A DNA stretch of 64,000 bases from Botryosphaeria dothidea (GCA_011503125.2 WWBZ02000082.1:1860001-1924000), one strand, 5' to 3'; positions 1 through 10,833 are shown, counted from the first letter of the stretch. The notes: a model not told the origin generated them from the sequence alone. A program made the numbers and translations.

Positions 1-491
1 AGTTGCTCCTTCACACCATCCTCGATTCCCTTACGAACACTCCTCATGCGTGGCTGCGCGACCTCCTCTTCGCTTTCAACCGTGGCGATCTCGCTGCCTA
101 CGATGTCCTCTCTGGAAACATCTCCAAGAACAACCTCCTGAAGGAGCACCAGCAGTTCCTCTACCAGAAGATTTCTCTGGCGGCTCTCACCGAGACGGTA
201 TTCCGCCGCCCGCCTCAGGACCGCGCTATGACCTTCCAGGCCATTTCCCAGGAGACGAAAGTCCCTATCGACCAAATCGAACACCTGATCATGAAGGCAT
301 TGAGTTTGGGTTTGCTGAAGGGCACAATCGATCAGGTCGATCAGATCGCGAAGATCAACTGGGTGCAGCCGAAGGTGTTGGACATGAAGCAGATTGAGGG
401 TATGAGGACAAGGTTGAGGGACTGGGATTCGAGCGTCAACCAGCTGGGCAACTGGATTGAGGGCGTTGGCAAGGATGTGTGGGCTGCTTAG
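1..491 (+). CDS. RPN9: 26S proteasome regulatory subunit RPN9 (PSMD13), 3' part
   Basis: C-terminal 162 residues of the non-ATPase lid subunit Rpn9/PSMD13, which helps hold together the 19S lid of the 26S proteasome. The reading frame is already open at base 3, so the gene starts before the window. The fragment carries the winged-helix part of the PCI domain with family-typical stretches such as FRRPPQDRAMTF, HLIMKALSLGLLKG and the closing WDSSVNQLGNWIEGVGKD, and ends with the usual short Ala tail before TAG at 489-491. No intron is seen in this part. Identification rests on recognition of these conserved motifs. The 5' structure cannot be judged here. Confidence 0.95.
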   Translation, partial: LLLHTILDSLTNTPHAWLRDLLFAFNRGDLAAYDVLSGNISKNNLLKEHQQFLYQKISLAALTETVFRRPPQDRAMTFQAISQETKVPIDQIEHLIMKALSLGLLKGTIDQVDQIAKINWVQPKVLDMKQIEGMRTRLRDWDSSVNQLGNWIEGVGKDVWAA

Positions 492-1675
492 AAGATCATC
501 GGCTGCACCGTTTAGACGAGACTTAATGGTGTCAATTGGTTGAGCGGATGCGAGTCAAAGTGGAAAATGGTTCATACCGTACCCTCTGGAGAGAAGAGGA
601 TTTTGCGTGCATGTATCCTCATGGCTCATGGTTCATGGTATTCGGAGCTTCGTGGGTCCACATAGAAGGGCGCTTCAGGCTGCGCTAATGAAATGACAGA
701 AAATAATATACATCCGTGATATGATCAAAGGCCTAATCCCGAAATTCATTATTATCAAGAGACCATCAGGTGCGGCTAAGACTGACCGTCATCAACGACG
801 GTCCGGCTGCTCGAGTGGTGTCTGACTGCCTCCGAATGACCGCACAGACCAAAGATGGTATGGGCTCTGGCTTATGTAAGGCGGGGGTCTTTCCATCTGT
901 ACCGCATCTCGCCTCCGCAGCCTTGCCTCTACCATCCCACGCGGTCAGCCCAACGATCTTCATTTTTGCAAGAACGCACGCGTCCGTGCAGTGGTATGAC
1001 CAGGGCCACACCATCATCAACCAGACCGGCTGGCCATAATTGTCCCCATCGAATCATCCCTCTGGCGGAAGAGGCGAGATCTGTGAATGGGAATTCACTT
1101 GTTCTGGCACCTGCATTTCCCGCATTGCCACTATGCGAGGTTTATGGAGACTGTGCTGTGCGATGGACTCCATTGTCCATTTTTTCATTTGCCTTTCAGC
1201 CACCGGTTTTGCTTCGCTGGCTTAGCTGGTTTAAAGGTTGCGCTGAGTTCGGGCCTTGGTTCAAACCCAAGCGATAGTCCACGAGATCACATTTTGGCTG
1301 GATTCAATGGGTAAGGCTTCTGGCCCGGCGTTGAAGCTGAGTCCTTTCAGAAAGGTGAATTCTTTACCGCCTGCACGACACAAATACCGAGATGACATTT
1401 TGAAGTATAACGAACAATGCCAATAGGAGATCTATCCCGTCTCAGCTGATCTTTTGCACCAGGGCTGAGACTCGTGCATGTTACCCGCCCGCATCTTCTT
1501 CCAAAGGTCTCCGCACCCGCAAGGACGATAGCTCTCTCCACTCAAGAGTCTCTCTCATAGAAGCGTCGAAAGGCGAGTCGAAGTGGAACAATGGGAGGAG
1601 GGCTGGTTTTCTATTTCGATGATCTAAGTTTGGCAATCAGTGACCCAGGTATGCTACATCCATAAGGAAGCGGAG
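492..1675. other. gene-poor intergenic stretch
   Basis: About 1.2 kb downstream of RPN9. Only short overlapping open frames without recognisable motifs are present. The one structured element I see is a decayed tRNA-like sequence near 1211-1279, listed separately. Confidence 0.6.
1211..1279 (+). other. tRNA-like relic with intact A and B boxes
   Basis: Bases 1218-1228 fit the pol III A-box consensus and 1258-1268 (GGTTCAAACCC) fit the B box. The T arm is perfect: CTTGG, seven-base loop, CCAAG. The rest does not fold as a working tRNA: acceptor arms at 1211-1217 and after 1272 barely pair, the anticodon arm is poor and the variable loop is missing. It is probably a tRNA pseudogene or a fragment of a tRNA-derived SINE, or a chance match. 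Confidence 0.3.
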
Positions 1676-1929
1676 CTAACCGGATGGCTGATTATCCCAC
1701 GGGAAAGTCAAGCGCCATCTTGACAGATATGGAATTTCGCAACGAATAATGTATGTGGCGCATGGAAGGACTATCGTGAGAAGAACAGTGACAAGGGCTA
1801 AGATAGCTTCATTGGACCACCCGGCTGGTTTTTCGTCTGAAGCTGTGGAGTTCACTCTGTGAGATTCTTGATTGACTTGCCTTGGTTCGTTGGCGTAGCG
1901 GGGCTGGGGAACTTACGGCCATGGGCCAT
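1676..1929 (-). CDS. small single-span membrane protein, copy A
   Basis: Two-exon minus-strand model: exon 1 is 13 nt (1917-1929), intron 1855-1916 with donor GTAAGT, exon 2 is 1676-1854, giving 63 residues. After a short polar N-terminus come the motif PAGWSNEAILAL and one long hydrophobic segment (about residues 21-41), so a single-pass membrane protein is likely. It shares exon-intron design and the GWSxEAILAL motif with copy B 1.2 kb away. The acceptor used here (GAG) is less standard than the CAG two bases earlier, but only it keeps the frame. The C-terminal part diverges from copy B and may be decayed. Function unknown. Confidence 0.5.
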
Positions 1930-2844
1930 GATTAAAAAAAATGCTGAGAGGCTGATTTCTATGTCCTGTGAGAAAAAGTTCACGTCTTGTCAGACTCAGG
2001 ACACAGGTCCCAGCCTGCTTTTTATATGTTAGTCTATGGCTCAGGGACGGCGAGCAAAACGCACGTCGACGCGCCTACCAGATGCGTGGCATACAAAGGC
2101 AACCGAACTGCAAGAAAGGACCTCAGTTGGCGGGCGACGTAGCATAAAAGACCCTTGTCGGTGAACCACCCACCCGGGGCTGGAAGTCCTTACAGCAGGG
2201 ATGGGGACCGATCCTCCAGGCTCAGGCACTAGAGGTGTCCCGCGATAGTGCGGCGATAACATCCGTATCTGTGGGCCGTCGAAGGAGGGGGGTGTCACGA
2301 CGAAACCGTGGCCAGCGAATCGGCAATAGCAGCCCTTGCAGCCTACCTTCTCAAATTCTAGGCGCGCCGCACATGATATAAGCCCCGCATCTGGCTCACT
2401 TCGTGCCACCACCAGCCGAACACGATCTTCGAGCGTCTGGAGTCTCCCTCTGTTGTCACTTAGTTTCACTTGTGATTTGCTGCGCTGGTGAGCTGAGGAA
2501 GAGAGAGCGAATAGCGAAAAACTATATGTCTTGTATTGATATTAGAGACTGCTTGGGTCTGCAACCGCGATTGTCTTTACAGTGTGTGATCCGCCTTCGC
2601 CCGCAGCTCTAATTTACCGAGAACAATAGCCAGTCGAATGGAGCCATTGCCATGCGGGCTCAAGACGGACGGAGGATACAATCAAAAAGCTAATCGAACA
2701 GATTTTGCGTAAGGCACAAACGTGGCCGCCTTGTGCGTAATAATGACAGCTCCTGCCACTCCAAGGTCTCCGTTCGAGATACTTCGAAGGGTGATTCGCA
2801 CCAACACAATGGAAGTAGTTCCGCCTCGACATCTTTTGCTGCTG
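1930..2844. other. intergenic stretch between the two small membrane-protein genes
   Basis: No gene supported. A 142-codon minus-strand frame (2041-2469) is open but shows no domain, no introns and no family motif. I treat it as chance. Confidence 0.5.
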
Positions 2845-3133
2845 CTAATTTAACTCAGCACATGCAGCCGATAGACTATGAATGGATTGCGCACCCGTAC
2901 GACTGCAGAAAAAGGAAAGGCTCAATCGGCGTCGAGGATTTTGATGAAAAATTCGGCGAAAGATGTAGCTGAGATAGGGCGTGACAGTCATAACGATGAG
3001 AGCGAAGAGAGCTAAGATAGCTTCAATAGACCATCCAGAAGGACTGTCATTCACTCTAGTGTTATTCTGGGTTGCTTTGCGCAAATTAGCGTTATTAAGT
3101 AGCGCAAACGGTATACCTACAATTTCCGTCCAT
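2845..3133 (-). CDS. small single-span membrane protein, copy B
   Basis: Two-exon minus-strand model: exon 1 is 13 nt (3121-3133, ATG plus ten bases), intron 3054-3120 with donor GTAGGT, exon 2 is 2845-3053, giving 73 residues. An alternative donor and acceptor pair four and two bases away also keeps the frame and changes only two or three residues. The N-terminus carries the motif SGWSIEAILAL and runs directly into one hydrophobic helix (about residues 17-35), followed by an Arg-rich segment, as expected for a single-pass protein with a basic inner flank. It is paralogous to copy A at 1676-1929 in the same orientation. No function can be assigned. Confidence 0.55.
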
Positions 3134-3994
3134 ACCCCAGGGCTTTGATCGCAGTGAAGGTATTGACAATGATACCAGGAGCTCTCTAAGAAATCCTTTG
3201 GAGGAAGAACAGCTGGTGCAGGCTTATGGGTTGTGCGATGGGTGGGATTGGAAGGGACGGTGAGTGATTTATAGGGCTGGGTTGCGCGGTTTTATCGTCG
3301 CGGAGGGCGAAATTGAAAGTCTCCGAGGTGGAGTTTGGGAGAATTCGAAGGTGGTGATGCCTGATTGGTAAGGCCGACAACAGCTTAAACCTAGCAAACG
3401 ACGCATTGGACGAAAATGCGTTGGCATATGTCTGGCGGCCAAGGGTCGGCGGCGGATTCGCGCGGTGGGACTCAGGCAGCACGCTAACTACCTTTGGGGT
3501 ATTGCAGCATCGAGGCGGTGGCTGAGCGTCATGAAGCGCCACGTGATTTCCTATTCCGGCCTCAGTTGCATCAAGGCTGTGACCAAGCGGAAGTTCATGT
3601 AGCTGGATTGGTGTAATTGGTTAAAATCCTCGCCTCCGATGCTGAATTCTCAATTCTTTGTATAGCTGGATAGCTGGCCTAAAAGAATCTCAATTCGTGC
3701 TTTCCACGACGGCAGTGAATAGCATGAAGAATATCTACCGTTGAAATGCAAGCAATAGACATTCAAGCAAGACGCTTCGGTTTTGTGTGGCCGTCCCTTA
3801 GAAATCGAGAACTTGAACGGTGGTTATGGTATTATTTGACTTTATTTACAGGTCTGTCTACGTATGAGTTACATTTACCACGAGAAATGGGATGAGAGAT
3901 AACGCTAACGCCGTCGAAACATCATCCATGACCACCCACTTCCCAGGCTGGATAGGAAGACTCACCTAAAATACCACATTCCAGCTCCGCAATT
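3134..3994. other. intergenic stretch
   Basis: Upstream of small gene B and downstream of the flavin monooxygenase. A 118-codon minus-strand frame (3186-3542) has no protein-like motifs. Nothing else recognised. Confidence 0.5.
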
Positions 3995-5188
3995 TCACTC
4001 AGTCACCTCCGACCCAATACCCATGTCCTTGACCTTCTCCCCCTTCTTCCTCATCTCCAACAAGAAACCAAACCTGTCCTTCAGGTGTTGCACGCCACCG
4101 CGGTCAAACCGACTGCGCGTGCTATCCCACGTCATCTGCTGGATCTTCTCCGCCCTCGGAAACAACTTCTTCTCGTACGCCCACGCCGCCTTGTCCAAAT
4201 CGTTGCGGTCCGCGATGATGGCGTTGGCCAGCTCGAGGGCATCCCACATAGCCGCATTCACGCCCTCGCCCGCAAACGGCGTCATCAGATGCGCCGCATC
4301 ACCCAACAGCGTGAAGCCCTTCTGATGCGGCCACCGGACGCCCACCGGCAGCATATACAGGGGCCTGGGGATAATGGCGCCCTCGTCCCACGCGTCGATC
4401 ACGGCGGTGATCTTCTCGGGCCAGGCGGCAAACTCGTGCTGGAGGAACTTCTTCGCGGCGTCGTGGTCCGCCCAGTCGACGCCGCAATCGTTGATCCACG
4501 ACTCCTGCTTGCGCATGAAGGCGTACGTGCGGATGCTGCGGTCTCCCTGGCGCTGGCTGCCCAGGCACCTGCCCTCCTCGTCTCCAAACGAAAAGTACGA
4601 GCCGTCGCCCACCGTGGCCGACACCTCCGGGTGCGTGTGGTCCGGGTCCTTGAGCCACCATTCGAGACCGGTGATGCCCGAGTAGAACGGGGGCACGGTG
4701 CAGAGCACCTTGCGGACCTTCGACCACGCGCCGTCCGCGCCGATGACCAGATCAAAGCCGCGCTCGGTCGAGTTCTCAAAGTGCAGGGTGCCGTCCTCGT
4801 CGACACTCCTGAGGTCGTGGCCCCAGCGCACGGAGTCGTCCGGCACGGAGGCCAGCAGCATGTCGCGCAGGACGGGCCTGTCGATTTCCGGGCGGCCCGT
4901 GTCGACGCCCTGAATGTTGATGTGCTCCTCGCCGAAACGGTCGGTCAGCACGAGGGCCTCGCCGTCGTAGCGGGCGTACTTCTGGAACTCGTCCGCGAGG
5001 CCGGCGTCGACCAACGCCTTCTGGCCCGAGTGCTCGTGCAGGTCGAGGCAGCCGCCGGCCGTGTGGCGGAATTCCCGGCTCGGGTCCTTCTCGAAGACGG
5101 TGCTGGAGATGCCGTTAACGTGGAGTAGACGGGCCAAGGTGAGGCCGCCGGGACCGGCTCCGATAATGGCGATTTTGGGTGTAGACAT
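3995..5188 (-). CDS. FAD-dependent monooxygenase, TetX-like
   Basis: Intronless 397-residue group A flavoprotein monooxygenase that would use NAD(P)H and O2 to hydroxylate a small organic substrate. Seen: N-terminal Rossmann motif IIGAGPGGLTLA (residues 7-18), the second nucleotide-binding motif VIGADGAWSKVR, and the C-terminal FAD motif LLGDAAHLMTPFAGEGVN. The stretch GGCLDLHEHSGQ followed by an AGL, and a PEIDRPVLRDMLL block, resemble the bacterial tetracycline-modifying TetX subgroup more than salicylate hydroxylases. That is recognition, not a search result. There is no secretion signal or membrane span, so it is probably cytosolic. It stands alone between gene-poor stretches with no pathway neighbours, so the substrate is unknown. 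Codon use is GC-rich like nearby housekeeping genes. Confidence 0.88.
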   Translation of the reverse strand: MSTPKIAIIGAGPGGLTLARLLHVNGISSTVFEKDPSREFRHTAGGCLDLHEHSGQKALVDAGLADEFQKYARYDGEALVLTDRFGEEHINIQGVDTGRPEIDRPVLRDMLLASVPDDSVRWGHDLRSVDEDGTLHFENSTERGFDLVIGADGAWSKVRKVLCTVPPFYSGITGLEWWLKDPDHTHPEVSATVGDGSYFSFGDEEGRCLGSQRQGDRSIRTYAFMRKQESWINDCGVDWADHDAAKKFLQHEFAAWPEKITAVIDAWDEGAIIPRPLYMLPVGVRWPHQKGFTLLGDAAHLMTPFAGEGVNAAMWDALELANAIIADRNDLDKAAWAYEKKLFPRAEKIQQMTWDSTRSRFDRGGVQHLKDRFGFLLEMRKKGEKVKDMGIGSEVTE

Positions 5189-6439
5189 GTTGCGCAGGGA
5201 AGTGGATATCTATACTGTCGGATATTTTTCTTGGGGTATGACCATTCAAGGAAAAAAGAGGATGGGGATTGTTAGAGAAGGTCTAACTGAGAGGGTGATG
5301 ATGACTTGGAAAGAGAATTGGTTGCTGATGAGCTGGTTCGAGCATTTGGAGAGAAGTGGAGGTGTATTTATATGTCCCTGCCACGGGAATAGCAGACCTA
5401 CCAGCATCATTCAGGATAGAGACCAGACACAGTCAGCCCCATATTAGCGCGGGCCCCTTGCAAGAACAAGCTTCGTCATTCTGCTAGTGCCGGGTAAGCC
5501 ACGCCGTCCCGAACAGCTGGGGAGGCTTGTTCCTGATTGCTTGAATTCTGTTGCCTAGAGCGTGGCTTCCTGTTGTAGCTGTCCGAGTGGTGCGCGAGGC
5601 TTACGACCGCGTAGACTGGCGGCGCCACGGCGGCGTCGAGCGTTATGGCATTGCTTTTTGGGATGTGCATGCAGGAAAAGGAGAGGCCGAGGTCGCGAGG
5701 TGTTCGTGCGTGAAGGCTGGCGATGACATTGAGGTGCGGTTGATGATCGCTTCGGGCCGCGCCAGGGAAGAAGAGGCCGAGAGCGCGAGGCGCGAAATGC
5801 ATAAACCTTGCATAACCTGCACAACTCCCGACGATCTGAGCACATCTCGTCTGCCTCAGCAAAGTAAACGATGCATTCGCAGCGGGAGAGCGGCAAGCGT
5901 GATCTACGGGCTGCGGCCTGGCTCTGCCACAATGCTGCCGCGTCTCGGTCGGCATCCGTTCTGACGCCCGTTCCCGCGTCTTTTCTGTCGGACGCTCCGT
6001 AGCGCCGTAAACCTTTCCTGATCCGACCATGCCCCTCAACTCTTCGAAACCCCTTGTTGCCGGATGACAGACCTGTCCTCATATTGATGTTAGTAGAAAC
6101 GTAGAAAAGACGCAGACAGGTTTTTCTTCATGCAGCTTCATTAAACACCTTATGATATCTGCATAACGCTGCAACTATGACGCAACACGAGAGATTATTC
6201 CTTCTCAGTTCGCTCTTCGCTCCTCCTAACCATACTACAATAAGATGCATTCCTTTTCATACTGTACCCATAGTCCTCCCAACGCCAATCGAATGCATCT
6301 TAATAAATCCCACAATAACCGTCCCTGCCGTGTCGTTTTTTAGAACTATAAATACTAAATACCACACCATATAACATGCAGCAACGCAGCACCCACAAGA
6401 CCGTGACTAGACATTTAAAACAATAGAACAACGTCCAAC
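5189..6439. other. intergenic stretch
   Basis: Promoter side of the monooxygenase and 3' side of the next minus-strand gene. Overlapping minus-strand frames at 5476-6082 are low-complexity and lack motifs. 6140-6430 is AT-rich. No gene supported. Confidence 0.5.
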
Positions 6440-7107
6440 CTAGTCATCCCAAACAGCCTTCTTCGCCTCTTCCTCCTTCTGCTGCTTCGCCGCCGCCTCC
6501 TCCCTCTCCTTCTCGCGCCTCTTCCGCTCCTTCTCCCGCATCACGCGGTCGTACTCCCGCTCCTCCTCCGTGCGCTTGGGCGCCCTACTACCGATCCCCG
6601 CCGCGATCATGCGCGCCGCCACCGACGTCGTCTTCTCGGGCCTGCGCGCGGGACCACCGCCAGTAGCAGCAGCCGCCGCCGCCGTAGCGTTGGTGAAGCG
6701 CGCGTCGATGTTGCCGTAAGGGCCGTCGAACTGCGGCGACGCGGGTGTGGGCGGGGGCGCCAGCGGGCCCTCCGAGGCGTGCTTCTGCAGGGTGTTGATG
6801 GGTGAGGTGAAGCTGTCCGGCTCCGTCTCGGTGCCCGAGCCGTCGTCCGAGCCCGAGGCCTCGTCCTCCCACGAGTCGGCGACGGCCGCTTTGGCGGACT
6901 TCTTGGACGGCTTGGTGCCGGGCGCGGGCGCGGGCGCGGGCGAGTGCGACGGGGAGGGGCCGGTCGAGGTGGAGATCTTGAGGTCCTTCAGGGAGGCTTC
7001 GAGCTCTATGAAAGAAAAGGCGGGGTGGGTTAGCGAATGCTACTGGTTTTCGGCGCGGCCATTGAGTGGGAGTGAAGCTCACCAGCTGAAGGGATTGCGG
7101 ACGACAT
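6440..7107 (-). CDS. conserved fungal protein with charged C-terminal coiled coil
   Basis: Two exons: 7083-7107 and 6440-7005, split by an intron (7006-7082) with donor GTGAGC, branch GCTAAC and acceptor ATAG. The product has 196 residues. It opens with a short helical segment (ELEASLKDLKIS), then a Pro/Ser/Ala-rich disordered middle with an acidic patch (DSWEDEASGSDDGSG), a conserved-looking SPQFDGPYGNIDARF segment, and a C-terminal strongly charged helix (about residues 140-190, repeated E-K-R) ending KKAVWDD. I recognise it as the type of small conserved hypothetical seen in ascomycetes but cannot name a function. The start was chosen because the spliced ATG joins in phase to the long exon. 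Confidence 0.75.
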
Positions 7108-7779
7108 ATCGAGGGCTGGAAAAGGAGGTTCGGAAGCTCTGGGGAGTGCTGGGTGGCCTGAGAAAGTTGCACAGAGAAAGCGCGCGTGAGGGCGGGGCAA
7201 AGCGAGCGTCGAGCTGGAGAAGAAACTGAACGAGCGGAAGCAACGGGAGGAAATTGTACAGTCAATGGAAGGAGTTTGGGGCATTCAAAGGAGGTATAGG
7301 TGTCTTGCGGGCGAGCTTCCGGAGTTTTAAGGCGGCGTGTGCTATTGATAGCTGTCGCTGGCCTGGCGTGCTCGAGGGTTGCTTGCCAGCTTGCGCAGCT
7401 TCCGCGACCAAGCGGCGATCACCGGGGTTTCTCCGCGTGGGGCAATCCCTGCGGCGACTCTTCGAGGCAGTCCAAGGCACGAGGGCCGAGGCCTCTGAAA
7501 GGGGGGCACGGCCACGAATTACGCGCGCCTGTGGGGCTCTAGCGCTGTGCGATTCCCGAGGGCCGATGTCGCTGGGGCCCTGCGTGCTCTCCACCAGCCC
7601 GCTTATTCCCAGTCTGGTATTTCCGTCGAGCTTCGCATTTTATAGACCATAGACCTCGTCTTTCCCCTTTCCCCGCAGCTGAGATCACGTCCGCATTGCA
7701 TCGTGCTTGATATTTTCCATTCTCCATTCCACGTAGACGTAGAGAGCACCAAGAGCACATCCCGGTCCGAAAGTTGACG
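7108..7779. other. divergent promoter region
   Basis: Separates the minus-strand coiled-coil gene from the plus-strand succinyl-CoA ligase fusion. The short frames on both strands are unconvincing. Confidence 0.55.
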
Positions 7780-10095
7780 ATGCTGTCTCATCGCCTCTCA
7801 TCCATGACGTCGTGTGCCTCCTCGCGGAGCATACCTCTCATTCGGCGGCCTGTTCTGCGGGCCGGCTTCTCCTCCACCACTTCTAGACCCTCTTACGAAG
7901 ACACCATCCAAAACCTGAAAATTGGCCGGCATACGCGAGTCATCTTCCAGGGTTTCACCGGCCGTCAAGCCACAGCCAACGCCAAAGAGTCCATCGACTG
8001 GGGTACTAACATCGTTGGCGGCGTCAAGCCAGGAAGCGAAGGCGAGCATTTAGGGCTCCCTGTGTTTCCAAGCGTGCGGGCCGCACAGGAAAAGCTGAAG
8101 CCTGATGCCACCGGCATTTATGTCGCTGCTCACCAGGCCACCGCGGCCATCGAGGAGGCCATCGAGGCCGAAATTCCACTTATCGTGGCCGTCGCCGAAC
8201 ACATCCCATTGCATGACATCTTGAGAGTACGAAAGAGTTACCCGAGGTCCATTCATGTTGAGCCGCGACTAACCTGTGACATAGATACATTCCATACTCA
8301 ACACCCAGTCCAAATCCAGACTCGTAGGCGCCAACGCCCCAGGCATCATCTCAGCAATCGGACGCTGTCGAATTGGATTCCAGCCGCTGCCATGCTTTGC
8401 TCCGGGCCACATTGGCGTGGTTGCCAAATCCGGAACCCTCAGCTATGAGACCGTCGCCTCGCTTACCCGTGCCGGGCTCGGTCAGAGTCTGTGCATCTCG
8501 ATGGGCGGCGACCCCATTGCCGGCACCAATTTCGTCGATGCTCTCAAGGTGTTCGAGCATGATCCGGACACCGAGGGCATCATCGTGGTCGGCGAGGTCG
8601 GCGGCCGCGCGGAAGAGCAAGCTGCCGAGTGGATCAAGGAGTACAGAAAGCGAACTGCCAAGCCAAAGTGAATCAAACCTCCCCTGCTGAATGTTGAAGT
8701 AATGTTAACCCAGATGTAGGCCAATTGCTGCCCTGGTTGGCGGTAAACTCGCCCCTACCAGTAGGGTAATGGGCCATGCAGGTGCTTGGCCTGCTCCAGG
8801 AGAGAATCTGGCAGACGCAAAGGCCAGGATTCTCGGGGATGCAGGCGCCGTCGTGGTTGACCACCCTGCCAAATTTGGAAACTTGATGAAGGATCTCCTT
8901 GCCGAGAGCGGAAGAAACGTGCAAAAGATTGTAAGGAAAGCCAAAAGAAAAGAGGGAGAAAAGCCAAAAATACCCGTACTTACTCGTGCTCATCTAGCAA
9001 TCATCCGCAACCAACGCGGCCAACCAACGTCGTGGCTATCACACATCATCTCACCGTCCTCGCGTCTCCCCATCCACCCGCTCCGCCGTGACCAGCAGCC
9101 CTCAGCGCCGCGGCCTTCACTTCAATGCCTCTCAAGCCTCCTCCCTTCTCTCCGAGCATGGCATCCCAACGACCCGCGAGCCCAACGAGAAAGAAGACTC
9201 CCGCTACGTCTGCGTGACCATCGACCGCTCCACGCGCTCGCCCGCCTTCGTCGTCTCGCCCTCCACGCACCCGCGCGACATCTACACCCGCGCGCGCTAC
9301 ATCCCCTTCGACTACCGCGCGGGTCCCACCAACGAAACGCTCACCCGCGCGGTCGAGCACCTCCAACTAGATGCCGCGCCGCCGACCGCCAAAATGGCAA
9401 CCTACCAGCTGCTCAAGACGCTCTGGACGCTCTTCCAGACCTACGAAGGCGTCTCGCTGTCCACCCACGTCGCCGTCGCCGCCGACGCCGACGCGCTGCT
9501 AACCTACTCGCCCTCCTTCACCTTCGACGACGCGGCCTTCCGCTCGACGAAGCGCCACGCGTCCCTGCACGCGCAGCGCGACACCTCGCCCAGCGCGATC
9601 GACCCGGCCGAGCTCTCCGCCGAGAGCGACGGCATCGTCTACGTCAAGCTCGGCCTCGACAGCGCCGACCCGGCCGCGCACAACATCGGCACGCTGGTCA
9701 ACGGCGCGGGTCTCGCCATGAACACCGTCGACGCACTGTCCCTGCCGCCGCACCACGGGCGCGCCGCCAACTTCCTCGACACGGGCGGCAAGGCGACGTC
9801 CGAGACGGTCAAGCGCTCGTTCGAGCTGCTGCTGGCCGACGCGCGCGTGCGCGTCATCTTCGTCAACATCTTCGGCGGCCTGACCCTGTGCGACATGATC
9901 GCCCGCGGCATTCTGCTGGCGTTCAAGGAGCTCGGCCTCGAGGAGAAAGACATTCCCGTCGTTGTGCGGCTGAGGGGCACCAACGAGGCCGAGGGCCAGA
10001 AGATCGTGGACGAGAGCGGGCTCAAGGTATTCGCGTACGACGGCTTCGACGAGGCGGCGGCCAAGTGCGTCGAGTTGGCGAGGGAGAGGAGTTGA
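7780..10095 (+). CDS. fused succinyl-CoA ligase alpha-beta protein
   Basis: Four exons: 7780-8226, 8285-8667, 8720-8930 and 8998-10095. Introns have GTACGA, GTGAAT and GTAAGG donors, and the product has 712 residues. Residues about 1-35 are Arg/Ser-rich and fit a mitochondrial presequence. Residues 40-347 form a complete alpha subunit: GFTGRQ, SGTLSYE, GEVGG and the phosphohistidine loop VMGHAGA (His296). A basic linker (about 348-385, RRGYH and RRGLH) leads into a beta-like half with the beta signatures [21 protein letters not shown] and NIFGG. In bacteria and mitochondria alpha and beta are separate chains of the TCA-cycle enzyme that makes ATP or GTP from succinyl-CoA. Here the beta half is only about 330 residues. 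Compared with my knowledge of the family it lacks the Gly-rich KAQ..GRGKG part of the ATP-grasp and the EVNP metal-site motif. Catalysis of the usual reaction is therefore doubtful. A related CoA-ligase function or a regulatory role is possible. Confidence 0.85.
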
Positions 10096-10833
10096 GGTTG
10101 CTTTTGTTGAGATGGCTCGTCCGTGTGCCCTCAGTTGTGCCGACGTCCTGCTGCTTCTGCTTGTAAACGCTGTCTGTACAGGAAAGAGATTTGAGATATG
10201 CAGAGAAATGTTAATTTGATCGCCTGCAAAAACCTGGTTTCCGAGGCATATAGCATCAATCGGAGGGAACGTAGGTGTTCCGGGGCTGCTATTGGCTGAT
10301 CATGTTCCTGAATCCGTGCTGTGTCGCATGGGTCGTGGAACGATGCCCAAAAGTAAACTTTGATACACGTGACGTATAATTTATGAGGGTTTCTCGTCAA
10401 TCTCTCGACTATACCACCCAATTGCCATTGACTGTCTAGTATATATGCGCAGGAGAAGAGGATCAGTTGTGGATATACTGCCACGGTAGTCAATGAGGCA
10501 GTAACACGGGGGGTCGAGTATGAACTTGCAGTCAGAGGGCCCTATATGTTCATATCTGTAGCTGCCGGGCAAGCAACGGTCGCCACTAAGATACACGAGA
10601 ACCCTCCTAAAAGGAAAAGGAAAAGAAGAGGAAGACCCGGTTTGACGCCAAGAGCGCCCAAGAGATGCTCTCGTCTCCGCCTGAAAGTCGCCCAAAGTTG
10701 TGTGGGATATCCGTCGTTTTCGTCCATCGCTCCGCATCATGTACTCGTGAACACCGCCTTGTTTCTCGTAAAGAGCACGTGAGAGTGAGACACTGAGTAG
10801 CCATCTCACAACGTCCGTGGCGTGGAGCATCGA
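10096..10833. other. intergenic stretch between convergent genes
   Basis: 3' flanks of the ligase fusion and SUMO. A 149-codon minus-strand frame here (10381-10830) shows no family motif. No gene supported. Confidence 0.5.

Noticed and set aside
2041..2469. 142-codon minus-strand frame
   Set aside because: Open but without introns, domain, conserved-looking block or a clear leader. Composition fits chance in GC-rich DNA.
4085..5128. 347-codon plus-strand frame antisense to the flavin monooxygenase
   Set aside because: Arg/Val/Ala-rich shadow typical of genes with high third-position GC. The minus strand carries all the motifs.
5476..6082. overlapping 187- and 175-codon minus-strand frames
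   Set aside because: Low-complexity, two frames equally open, no motif.
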